In this document: one piece after another, positions 21,162 through 28,602 of the stretch
How positions within the stretch are numbered: the stretch's first letter is position 1
How the letters are laid out: each line of letters begins with the position of its first letter
Origin: Paraburkholderia sp. D15
Lineage (GTDB): Bacteria; Pseudomonadota; Gammaproteobacteria; Burkholderiales; Burkholderiaceae
NCBI RefSeq assembly: GCF_029910215.1
Contig: NZ_CP110395.1
Location: 2,976,001-3,040,000, forward strand
Length of the DNA stretch: 64,000 bases
Reading direction: 5' to 3'
Notes under the pieces: model-generated
What the model was told of the DNA's origin: nothing
What the model saw: the letters and a program-made list of their open reading frames with translations, nothing else
Databases searched by the model: none
Position numbers and translations under genes: made by a program

Positions 21162-21374
21162 ATGAAATCGATCCGCAAAATTGGCGCGCTCGCCGCCGTC
21201 GTCGCCGTGCTCGCGAGTCTTACCGCGTGTGACAACATGAGCCGTCAGGGCCGCGATACCGCGATCGGCGCGGGCCTCGGCGGTGCAGCCGGCGCGGCGA
21301 TCGGCGGCAATGCGCTGTCGACGGTGGGTGGAGCGGCAGCGGGCGGGATTATCGGTAATCAGGTTGGCAAGTAA
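21162..21374 (+). CDS. OsmB-like glycine-zipper lipoprotein
   Basis: Predicted 70 residues. The signal peptide ends in the lipobox LTAC at residues 20-23. The mature part is one glycine-zipper hairpin (AIGAGLGGAAGAAIGGNAL, then GGAAAGGIIGNQVG), as in OsmB and Rickettsia 17-kDa antigen relatives. GGAG precedes the ATG. Such proteins sit in the outer membrane and are often induced by osmotic or envelope stress. Confidence 0.85.
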   Translation: MKSIRKIGALAAVVAVLASLTACDNMSRQGRDTAIGAGLGGAAGAAIGGNALSTVGGAAAGGIIGNQVGK

Positions 21375-21553
21375 GGCGATCAGTCAGGTGATCAGTCATG
21401 GTTCGCGGCGCCGGCTTCGACCGGCTGTCGCGAACGTGGCCTGCAATGACGTGAAATAAGCCGTTACGGTTTTGCAATCCTGCTCACATCGCGCCAGCGT
21501 AAGCTCATGGCATCAGCGCCCCGGGCGGCGTTCGATTTAAACAGGAGCGCGTC

Positions 21554-22120
21554 ATGAAGTCCCGCGTCGTCAGTACCTTTTCCAGCGTGTCTGCTTTATC
21601 CGCGATTGGCCGTCGGTTGCCGCGCGGCGTTGTACGTCCGCGTCTTTCCTTCCTGTCCGTTCTGCGTGTTTCGCGCATGTCGCGCGCGGGGGTCGCGCTC
21701 GGTGGCGCGGCTTGTGTGCTGACGCTGTCGGGTTGCTATTACCCCTACGGCTACTATCCCAACGGTTACTACCCGTACTACGCGACCGTTCCGGCCGGCA
21801 CCGTGCAACAGGATGTGCAGGTCGGTTCTGGCGATCCGTCGATGGCGCAGCAGCCCATGCCGCCGCAGACGTCGGCGCAAGCTCAGGCTCAGGCGGCTCA
21901 GCAGATGCCGCCGGCCACCTATGCGACCGCCGCTGTTCCGCCCGCTCCGGTCTATGTGGCGCCGGCTTATCCCGCGTACTATCCGCCGCCGGCTTATCCT
22001 GCCTACCCCGCTTACTACGGCTATCCGGGCTGGTATGGACCGTCCGTGTCGATCGGGTTCGGCTTCGGCGGCTACTGGGGTGGACATGGCGGTTGGGGTG
22101 GGCACGGCCACTGGCATTGA
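21554..22120 (+). CDS. Tyr/Pro/Gln-rich lipoprotein of unknown function
   Basis: Predicted 188 residues. A long basic N-terminus (about 40 residues) precedes a hydrophobic segment ending LSGC, a possible lipobox at residue 61. The mature chain opens with YYPYGYYPNGYYPYY, has a Gln/Ala-rich centre, a Pro-Ala-Tyr repeat region and a Gly/His tail. A later start near MSRAGVALGG (residue 42) would give a normal signal peptide and is likely. The low-complexity composition suggests an extended surface-exposed chain. The His-rich end could bind metal. Confidence 0.6.
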   Translation: MKSRVVSTFSSVSALSAIGRRLPRGVVRPRLSFLSVLRVSRMSRAGVALGGAACVLTLSGCYYPYGYYPNGYYPYYATVPAGTVQQDVQVGSGDPSMAQQPMPPQTSAQAQAQAAQQMPPATYATAAVPPAPVYVAPAYPAYYPPPAYPAYPAYYGYPGWYGPSVSIGFGFGGYWGGHGGWGGHGHWH

Positions 22121-22363
22121 ACGATTGATGCGCCCGCTCGCCGCGAGCGTTCAGCGTTTCTGCGTTTCTGCGTATTACGCGCGTGCAAGACGGTGGCCTT
22201 CAATACCATCTCGCACGCGTTTGCTTTATCTGAGTTCCTCCCTCGTCTGCGTCTCCCCTCTCGTTACCGATCCTCTCTCCAGAACCGTTGCTTCGCCATG
22301 CGGTTGCCGCCGCTCGGTTGCTCGCCCACACCTCTGCCCCACCCTCGCCCGTAGTTTCCCTTC

Positions 22364-22391
22364 TTGACCTCCCCCATCCGGGTTCTATGCT
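22364..22391 (+). promoter_or_regulatory. Possible sigma-70 promoter for L-lactate permease
   Basis: TTGACC and TATGCT are separated by 16 bases, about 180 bases before the permease start. A small inverted repeat (GTGT/ACAC) follows at the expected transcription start. The rest of the 448-base gap (22121-22568) holds nothing else I recognise. Confidence 0.35.
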
Positions 22392-22568
22392 TGTGTAACA
22401 CCACACGCAGTACCCGTTTAAATAAGCATCCGGCATCGTCCGCAGTCGCTGTCCACCTGTGTTGTCCCCGTGGGCCGCCGCTACCGCCGATGTCCATCCG
22501 TCCTGCCCCGCGACGCGCCGGTCGTGCGTAGTCCCGCGTCGAGTCCGAACAACAACGAAGGAGACGCG

Positions 22569-24167
22569 ATGTTTCATCAACTACTCACTCCGGTCGGCAA
22601 CGCCTTGTTGCCGTCGTTCCTGGTCGCCGTTCTGCCGATCGTCGTCGTGTTGCTCCTCTTGGGCTGGGCGCGCCGGCCGGCCTGGCAGGCGTCGCTCGCG
22701 GGCTTGATCACCGGCCTGATCGTGGCCGTGCTGGTCTGGCAGTTTCCGGTCGGCCTCGCGTTGAACGCGGTCGCCGCCGGCGCCGTGTTCGCCTGCTGGC
22801 CGGTCATGTGGATCGTGTTCACGGCGATCCTGCTCTACAACATCTCGCAACGCTCGGGCCGCTTCGCGGCCTTTCGCATGTGGATGATCGACAACCTGCC
22901 GAACGACCGGCGCGTGGTGCTGGTGGTGATCGGCTTTTCGTTCGGCGCATTGCTCGAAGGGATTTCGGGCTTCGGCACGCCGGTCGCCATTACGAGTTCG
23001 CTGCTGATCCTGCTCGGTTTCCCGACGCTCGAAGCGCTCACCTTCACGCTGATCTTCAACACCGCCCCGGTCGCGTTCGGCGCGCTGGGCGTGCCGATCA
23101 CCGTGCTCGGCGCGGTCACGCACCTGCCCGCCGATTCGCTCGCGAAGATGGTCGGCCGCCAGTTGCCGTTCTTCGCGTTCCTGCTGCCGTTCTACGTGAT
23201 CGGCGTGTACGCGGGCTTTCGCAACATGCTGCGGGTGTGGCCGGTGCTGCTGGTCTCCGGGCTCAGCTTCGCGCTCACCCAGTTCGTCGCGTCGAACTAC
23301 GTGAACTACAGCCTCACCGACGTGCTGTCGTCGATGGTGTCGCTGATCGTGACGATCGCGTTCCTGCGCGTCTGGAAGCCGGCCGCCGATCCGAAGTTCG
23401 CGGTCAACATCGACCGGGTGAACGAGGTGCGCGGCAAGATCGGCGGCGGCCAGGGCTGGTATCCGTGGATCATCGTGTCGGTGGTCGTGATCGTATGGAC
23501 CGTGGCGAAAATTTTCCTGATCGGTGACGTCAAGGTGCCCTGGCCCGGTCTCGACAAGGCAGTCTTCATCACGCTGTACAACACGCCATACGGCGCGGTC
23601 TGGGACTTCCAGCCGCTCGCGACCGGCACCGCGATCCTGGTCGCCGCGGTCATCACGGCATTCGTGGTCGGACTCAGCGCGAGCGAATTCGGCAAGGCGA
23701 TCGCCGATACGTGGGTGCAGACGCGGATCGCCATTCTGACGGTGGCGACCATCGTCGGACTCGCGTATCTGATGAACTATTCAGGGCTCACCTATACGCT
23801 CGGGCTCGGCGTGGCGTCGGTCGGGCCGTTCTTTCCGCTGGTGTCGGCGTTCCTCGGCTGGGTCGCGGTGTTCCTGTCGGGCAGCGATACGTCGGGCAAC
23901 GCGCTGTTCGGCAACCTGCAGGTGGTGGCGGCCCATCAGTTGAATCTGAATCCGGTGCTGATGGCGGCGACCAATTCGTCGGGCGGCGTGATGGGCAAGA
24001 TGATCTCGCCGCAGAACATCTCGACCGGCGTGGCGACCACCGAACTCAAAGGCAAGGAAGGCGTCGTGTTCGCGCGGACGTTCAAGCATTCGATTCTGTT
24101 GACCGTCCTGCTGGGGCTGCTGGTGTGGCTGCAGCAAAATGTGTTGCAGGGGATGATTCCGCACTGA
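22569..24167 (+). CDS. lldP: L-lactate permease (LctP/LldP family)
   Basis: Predicted 532 residues with about 12-14 membrane helices. Typical family stretches are FSFGALLEGISGFGTPVAIT near residue 125, IFNTAPVAFGALGVPI and, late in the chain, FLSGSDTSGNALFGNLQ and NSSGGVMGKMISPQNI. The family co-transports lactate or glycolate with protons. AAGGAG precedes the ATG, and a terminator follows. No lactate dehydrogenase or regulator gene is adjacent, unlike E. coli lldPRD. Confidence 0.93.
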   Translation: MFHQLLTPVGNALLPSFLVAVLPIVVVLLLLGWARRPAWQASLAGLITGLIVAVLVWQFPVGLALNAVAAGAVFACWPVMWIVFTAILLYNISQRSGRFAAFRMWMIDNLPNDRRVVLVVIGFSFGALLEGISGFGTPVAITSSLLILLGFPTLEALTFTLIFNTAPVAFGALGVPITVLGAVTHLPADSLAKMVGRQLPFFAFLLPFYVIGVYAGFRNMLRVWPVLLVSGLSFALTQFVASNYVNYSLTDVLSSMVSLIVTIAFLRVWKPAADPKFAVNIDRVNEVRGKIGGGQGWYPWIIVSVVVIVWTVAKIFLIGDVKVPWPGLDKAVFITLYNTPYGAVWDFQPLATGTAILVAAVITAFVVGLSASEFGKAIADTWVQTRIAILTVATIVGLAYLMNYSGLTYTLGLGVASVGPFFPLVSAFLGWVAVFLSGSDTSGNALFGNLQVVAAHQLNLNPVLMAATNSSGGVMGKMISPQNISTGVATTELKGKEGVVFARTFKHSILLTVLLGLLVWLQQNVLQGMIPH

Positions 24168-24230
24168 GCGGATTGGCCCGGGTTCGGCTTGCCGGACAGC
24201 GTCAGGTTCGGGTTGCTGTCGAGCCGATGA

Positions 24231-24262
24231 AGAGGCACGGGCCATTTGGCTTGTGCCTCTTT
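24231..24262 (+). terminator. Rho-independent terminator after L-lactate permease
   Basis: AGAGGCAC pairs with GTGCCTCT around GGGCCATTTGGCTT (which can form a further small GCC/GGC stem), followed by a T-run. It lies 64 bases after the stop. Confidence 0.9.
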
Positions 24263-24569
24263 TTTCATTCGGCTCCGGGTTTCCGTACTGACAACCGGCG
24301 CCGTGCCGCAAAATAATTCACGCCCCGCACGCTTGATCCTTGCCCCACTTGAGCCTTTTCCACAGGGCAACGCTTTTCATCGTAATTTTTCTCACAACAG
24401 CGTGAGAATTGCTCGTTTTGCGGATGCCGCCGCGGCGCTTACGATCTCGGCTATCAGACGCCCCTTATCTCCCGGTTCTTGCCGTTTCATTCCACGCTGA
24501 AACGTTTCGCAGAACCGCGCTGCTACGATGCCTGGGCGTCTCGACTCAACCGCGCGCGGCGCCCCCACG

Positions 24570-25496
24570 ATGAAAGCCAAAAACCTCCTCCAACTGCTGA
24601 TCCTCGCCGCCCTGTGGGGCGCGTCGTTTCTGTTCATCCGGGTCGGCGTGACCGATTTCGGCGTGGCGCCGCTGATGGCGCTGCGCGTCGGCATCGGCGC
24701 GGCATTCCTCGCCATCGTGCTGATTGCACGGCGGCCGTGGCAGCAATCCGCGACGATCCTGCGCACGCGCGCGTTTCCGCTGCTGGTGGTCGGCATCCTC
24801 AATTCGGCGGCGCCGTTCTGTCTGTTTGCCTATGCGGAGTTGACGCTGTCGGCGGGCGTGACGTCGGTGATCAACGCGAGCACGCCGCTGTGGGGTGCGC
24901 TGGTCGGTTTCGTGTGGTTGCGCGATCGTCTCAGCGGGATGCGCACGCTTGGCCTCGTGATCGGCTTTCTCGGCGTGCTGATGCTGGTGTGGGATCAGAT
25001 CGCCGCGCCGAACGGTTCGACCGCGACGCCGCTCGGCACCGCGCTGGCCGCCGGCGCCGCGCTCGCCGCAACGCTGCTGTACGGCATCGCCGCGAACTAC
25101 ACGAAGCGCCACCTGACCGGCGTCGATGCGCTCACCGTCGCCACCGGCACGATGACCGGCGCCACCATCGTGCTGCTGCCGCTCGCGGTGATCTACTGGC
25201 CTGCCGCGCCAATCTCGCTGCATGCGTGGGGCGCGGTGATCGCGCTCGGCGTCGCCTGCACCGGTGTCGCGTACATGTTGTTCTTCCATTTGATCGCGGT
25301 GGCCGGGCCGGCGCGCGCCATCACGGTGACGTTCGTGATTCCGATTTTCGGCATTCTGTGGGGCGCGCTGTTTCTTGGCGAAAGCGTGTCGCCGGGCATG
25401 CTCGAAGGGTGCGGCGTGATTCTGGTGGGCACCGCGCTCGCCACGGGGGTGATCAAGCGGCTGCCGGGCACGGGGACGCGTCGCGCGGGCACTTGA
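24570..25496 (+). CDS. EamA/DMT-family transporter
   Basis: Predicted 308 residues beginning MKAKNLLQLLILAALWGASF, with ten membrane helices in two EamA repeats. The second repeat carries IPIFGILWGALFLGESVSPG. An in-frame ATG at 24528 would add 14 polar residues; the later ATG gives the usual family start, though neither has a clear Shine-Dalgarno. Likely an amino-acid or metabolite exporter. It is not a close copy of the EamA protein at 13.2 kb. Confidence 0.85.
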   Translation: MKAKNLLQLLILAALWGASFLFIRVGVTDFGVAPLMALRVGIGAAFLAIVLIARRPWQQSATILRTRAFPLLVVGILNSAAPFCLFAYAELTLSAGVTSVINASTPLWGALVGFVWLRDRLSGMRTLGLVIGFLGVLMLVWDQIAAPNGSTATPLGTALAAGAALAATLLYGIAANYTKRHLTGVDALTVATGTMTGATIVLLPLAVIYWPAAPISLHAWGAVIALGVACTGVAYMLFFHLIAVAGPARAITVTFVIPIFGILWGALFLGESVSPGMLEGCGVILVGTALATGVIKRLPGTGTRRAGT

Positions 25497-25548
25497 CACT
25501 TGACGCGCGGGCGACCCGCGTAAAACCACGCCACCACTTTTCGCGCGC

Positions 25549-25582
25549 AAAAAAATAGCCCGCACTCTTTCGGAGTGCGGGC
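25549..25582 (-). terminator. Strong minus-strand Rho-independent terminator
   Basis: A 10-bp perfect GC-rich stem (GCCCGCACTC with its complement) and TTTCG loop. On the minus strand it is followed by TATTTTTTT; on the plus strand there is no T-run. It therefore ends minus-strand transcription although the nearest minus-strand protein gene stops 400 bases upstream. A second perfect 8-bp stem (CCGTCGCC/GGCGACGG, 25587-25613) lies just before it. Confidence 0.88.
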
Positions 25583-25757
25583 GAAACCGTCGCCCTACGA
25601 GGATAGGCGACGGGGCCACCGAGGCCGCGCGTCTCATGCGCGAGCCGTCATCAGGCGCCACCGCGACTCATCGGTCGCGGCTGGAATCGTCTGGAACATA
25701 CTGGAACCGTGGATTGAATTGGAAAACTCACGTCGGATCATGCAATCCGGCCCCATG
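25549..25757 (-). ncRNA. Candidate sigma-54-dependent short RNA (about 210 nt), possibly with a 40-codon ORF
   Basis: Inferred transcript from the sigma-54-type promoter at 25783-25769 to the terminator at 25549. The 3' half folds into two strong hairpins. An ORF of 40 codons (25756 down to 25634; begins MGPDCMIRREF, ends RLMTARA) spans its 5' part. The first ATG would sit almost at the predicted start site, so either translation starts at the sixth codon, where GGGG lies upstream, or the RNA is non-coding. No gene on this strand lies between the promoter and the terminator. I do not recognise a known RNA family. Confidence 0.4.
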
Positions 25758-25768
25758 AGTCTTTAAAA

Positions 25769-25783
25769 GCAGCTTGCGTGCCA
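25769..25783 (-). promoter_or_regulatory. Sigma-54 (RpoN) -24/-12 promoter
   Basis: On the minus strand the sequence reads TGGCACGCAAGCTGC. The -24 element is the full consensus TGGCACG, and the invariant GG and GC pairs are separated by exactly ten bases. The -12 element differs from TTGC only at its first base. It is followed by a T/A-rich stretch and a predicted start near 25757. Confidence 0.55.
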
Positions 25784-25811
25784 GTTTGAGATTTTCCGCG
25801 CGACAATCTCG

Positions 25812-25824
25812 CAATTAATTGATT
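25812..25824 (-). promoter_or_regulatory. IHF-binding consensus between promoter and upstream palindrome
   Basis: The minus strand reads AATCAATTAATTG, a full match to WATCAANNNNTTR, in an A+T-rich patch centred about 60 bases before the predicted start. That is the usual place for an IHF bend in sigma-54 promoters. The patch is flanked by a perfect 9-bp inverted repeat (TCTCGCAAT at 25807-25815, complement at 25838-25846). Confidence 0.4.
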
Positions 25825-25884
25825 TTTATAGATATTTATTGCGAGACGGCGAGGTGAAAGGCGGGGCTGAAGCGGCTGGCGACA

Positions 25885-25913
25885 GTTACGTCACCGGGGT
25901 AACGTCACGTTAC
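25885..25913. promoter_or_regulatory. Candidate enhancer (activator-binding) site for the sigma-54 promoter
   Basis: A perfect 15-base palindrome GTAACGTCACGTTAC (25899-25913) is preceded by a related half site GTTACGTCAC at 25885. It lies roughly 130-155 bases upstream of the predicted start, the normal range for bacterial enhancer-binding proteins. It faintly resembles a TyrR/PhhR box but with a 5-base rather than 6-base spacer, so the cognate activator is unknown. Confidence 0.35.
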
Positions 25914-25986
25914 ACGCGGCCGCACACGGCGGCCGCATACGTTCGATTCATACGCGGACCGGCCACGTACGTCAGGCGGATCCGGC

Positions 25987-26148
25987 TCAAAACGACGGCC
26001 CCTTCGGGCGATGGTGATGCGCCACGCCATGCCGCATCCGTAGTCCGGTCGGCGGCCGTGCTTCGCGTGGATTCAACGCCGCGCCACAGACGAGCGCAAG
26101 GACGAGCAAGCTCGCCGCCCACATCCAGTAAGGAATCACATCGAACAT
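25987..26148 (-). CDS. Small single-helix membrane protein, hypothetical
   Basis: Predicted 53 residues: MFDVIPYWMWAASLLVLALV forms one membrane helix after a short N-terminus, then a basic His/Arg/Pro-rich tail (ARPPTGLRMRHGVAHHHRPK). GGGGAG lies at a good distance before the ATG, and a terminator for the neighbouring gene stands upstream. An in-frame extension of 47 residues upstream has no ribosome-binding site. I do not recognise a family. Confidence 0.55.
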   Translation of the reverse strand: MFDVIPYWMWAASLLVLALVCGAALNPREARPPTGLRMRHGVAHHHRPKGPSF

Positions 26149-26287
26149 GGCCAACTCCCCGTTGAGTACCGGTCGATCCCGGTACAGCGGAGCCAAGCAA
26201 AACGCATGCGCAGTTGAGTTCGCGATGAAGAACACGCACGACGACGGATGAACACGTGCAATACGGCTGCCCAGGCACCCAACGTCC

Positions 26288-26324
26288 AAAAAAAAACCGC
26301 CCGGCGTGAACCGGGCGGTTTTTT
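26288..26324 (-). terminator. Bidirectional terminator downstream of bamC
   Basis: AACCGCCCGG pairs perfectly with CCGGGCGGTT around CGTGAA. There are nine A on the left (T-run on the minus strand) and a T-run on the right. It lies 60 bases beyond the bamC stop and separates it from the small membrane-protein gene. Confidence 0.92.
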
Positions 26325-26385
26325 CTGATGCTTCTGCGTGCGCAGCCTGCCAAGGCTTGCTGCGCGGCGCTTGCAGCGATGTCGC

Positions 26386-27618
26386 TCAGTGCAGCTGGTC
26401 GACCATCAGACTCATGATCTGCTTGGCCTGCGGGCTCTGGTCGATGTCGCCCTTGTCCGTGACGACAGCCACGCGAGTCTGATTCGGCGTCACCGCGCGG
26501 ACGTTCACGAGATACTGCTTGGCAACTTTTTCCTTCTTGCCATGGAAAACCTGGCTCCAGAAGCCCTGTTCCGCCGAAGTCAGATCCTTCGGATCGACGT
26601 AACGCACGAAGTACAGGCCGCGCGTCAGATCGCGGTCGTCGACGGTGAAGTTGCTGCGATCGAGCGCGAGGCCCACGCGCAGCCATGCGCGGTCATACGG
26701 CTCGCCCAGCGTGAGTTCCGTCGACGAGAATTGCGCCGACGTACCCGCCGACGAATCCGCGTCCGGCATGGGCTGCTGCGCCGACAACGCGACGTTCTGA
26801 GCCGCAACCGCCGCTGCCGCCGACCTGGCGCCCGAGGTTGCCGCGTTCGGCGCCGTTTGCGTACCGGCCGGCGACAGTTCCGCGCCCGGCGTGCTGCCCG
26901 ACGTGCGCGAATTGGCCAGCGCCAGCGCCGCCATCAGACGCTTCAGATATTCCTGTTCCAGACCTGGATCGTTCGGCTTGGCTTCCCACTTGGTCGAATC
27001 GTTATTCGTCCCCGTGACGACCTCGCGCAAACCCTTTTCGCTGACGAACACATACGTGCCGCCGTTCGGCGCCGCCTCCAGACGCGTGCGGTACTTGTTA
27101 CGCACGGAAGCGACGTAGCTGTTGCCCATCGCCTTGGACAGCGTGTTGCGGATCAAGCCGTCGTTGATCTGCGCGTGGGTTTCGTTCCAGTCGGTTTCCA
27201 TCACGCCCTTGTCGCGCTGGTCGACCACCAGCAGAAAGCCCTGCTCCTGCCAGAAACGACGAATCTGCGCCCATGCCTGATCCGGCGTCTTGTTGTCGAG
27301 CACCAGCCAGCTTTCCGTGCCGTCGCGCTGGATATGCATGCCGCTGACCGGCGGCACGACCACCGTGGAATTCGCCGACGGCGCCTGCGCCTGGACCTGC
27401 TGGAGCGTGGACAACGACGTTTCGCCGCCTTGCGGGGGCAACGAACGCTGATCGGCCGTCTCATCGATCATGTTCGGCGGGACGGCAAGTGACACCTGCT
27501 TCGATTTCGAGTCGCTCTTGTAGTCGATTTTGGTCGGCGACGACGTGCCGCAGCCGGCGACCAGACCGCCTGCCATCAGCATTACTGCAAACCGCTTGGT
27601 AAGACGAAGATCAGTCAT
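26386..27618 (-). CDS. bamC: Outer-membrane protein assembly factor BamC (NlpB)
   Basis: Predicted 410-residue lipoprotein. The signal peptide ends LVAGC (lipobox cysteine at residue 23). An unstructured stretch of about 70 residues follows (YKSDSKSKQVSLAVPPNM), the part that contacts BamD in E. coli. Two helix-grip domains are then joined by an Ala/Ser/Gly-rich linker of about 60 residues. It is longer than E. coli BamC (344 residues) because of that linker. It acts at the inner face of the outer membrane in the Bam complex. In many relatives it follows dapA; here dapA is not upstream, so it has its own promoter. Confidence 0.9.
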   Translation of the reverse strand: MTDLRLTKRFAVMLMAGGLVAGCGTSSPTKIDYKSDSKSKQVSLAVPPNMIDETADQRSLPPQGGETSLSTLQQVQAQAPSANSTVVVPPVSGMHIQRDGTESWLVLDNKTPDQAWAQIRRFWQEQGFLLVVDQRDKGVMETDWNETHAQINDGLIRNTLSKAMGNSYVASVRNKYRTRLEAAPNGGTYVFVSEKGLREVVTGTNNDSTKWEAKPNDPGLEQEYLKRLMAALALANSRTSGSTPGAELSPAGTQTAPNAATSGARSAAAAVAAQNVALSAQQPMPDADSSAGTSAQFSSTELTLGEPYDRAWLRVGLALDRSNFTVDDRDLTRGLYFVRYVDPKDLTSAEQGFWSQVFHGKKEKVAKQYLVNVRAVTPNQTRVAVVTDKGDIDQSPQAKQIMSLMVDQLH

Positions 27619-27867
27619 GTTCAGGGAATCCTTCCGCTACGCCACGGCAAGTTTCCGTGGATCAACCCAACATTTTACCGATCCCGGCGAGTCATGTGCA
27701 AAAACCGGGTTCTGCCCATGAAATGAGCAGCGCCGGCGCCTGGGTTAAGGCACGTCGGCCAGTTCATTTCACAGTCTGAAACTTTTCCTAAACGACTGTC
27801 AGATCGATCCTCTGATTGCGTCAGACGTTTGTTTTAAAAGGCGCTTTCGGGCGCTGCAGCGCGTCAA

Positions 27868-27951
27868 TATTGAGACGGCGCGGCGGCCCGGATCGCCTAT
27901 CGGGAAAAGCTCTGGATACCTGAGTGTTATCTTGAATTGAACGTCTCAATA
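27868..27951. repeat. Widely spaced 10-bp inverted repeat upstream of the DUF2844 gene
   Basis: TATTGAGACG at 27868-27877 and its exact complement CGTCTCAATA at 27942-27951, 64 bases apart and ending 34 bases before the DUF2844 start. A 12-base palindrome GCGCTGCAGCGC lies just before the left arm. It could be a looping operator or a long RNA stem near the start codon. Confidence 0.7.
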
Positions 27952-27985
27952 AAGATTCAGCCCTTCCATTGCGAGGCCCACTGCC

Positions 27986-28459
27986 ATGCGAACGCCACGC
28001 CTTCTCTCCGCGTTGATTGTTGTCGTGATGGCCTTCCCCGTCCTGGGCGCGAGCGTGCCCGCACATGCCGAATTGGGCGGCACGATGTCGCTCCACGGCA
28101 GCTCGGTCGCCGGACCGCCGCGCGTCCTGCTGAACGGCGCCCTGCGCGTACGCACGTTCACCGACGCTGGGGCCACGACGATCAACGAATACGCGACCAG
28201 CACCGGACTGATCGTCGCCTATACCTGGCAGGGCCCGACCATGCCCGATCTGCGTGCGTTGCTCGGACTCCATGTTGAATCGTATCGAGTCGGCGCGGCG
28301 GCGGCGCTGGCTTCGGCCTCGGGAGGCAACCTGCACGCGTCGCGGATCGAGCGGCCGGATGTGATCGTCGAGTCCGGCGGGCCGATGCGCAGCTATGCGG
28401 GTCGCGCATGGCTGCCAGCGGCGTTGCCATCCGGCGTCACGGCGGACGATTTCCAATAG
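27986..28459 (+). CDS. DUF2844 secreted protein
   Basis: Predicted 157 residues with signal peptide MRTPRLLSALIVVVMAFPVLGASVPAHA (cleavage after A-H-A). The mature domain opens ELGGTMSLHG and contains INEYATSTGLIVAYTWQGPTMPDL, the hallmark of DUF2844. The family is almost always encoded directly before a DUF3443 gene in Burkholderiaceae, as here. Both are exported, and a joint function in the periplasm or outside the cell is inferred. No biochemical role is known to me. Confidence 0.85.
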   Translation: MRTPRLLSALIVVVMAFPVLGASVPAHAELGGTMSLHGSSVAGPPRVLLNGALRVRTFTDAGATTINEYATSTGLIVAYTWQGPTMPDLRALLGLHVESYRVGAAAALASASGGNLHASRIERPDVIVESGGPMRSYAGRAWLPAALPSGVTADDFQ

Positions 28460-28602
28460 ACCGCGCTCGGAACATGCAGACCGATAAACCGTGTGGGCGC
28501 CACCAGTCGAGACGTCTGGCCCTTACCCGCTCGCTTTGCGTTCGAGATTTCTAGCGATTCCACAGCACCCAAAATGAACAATCCGGAGACCTCGCTTACA
28601 CC

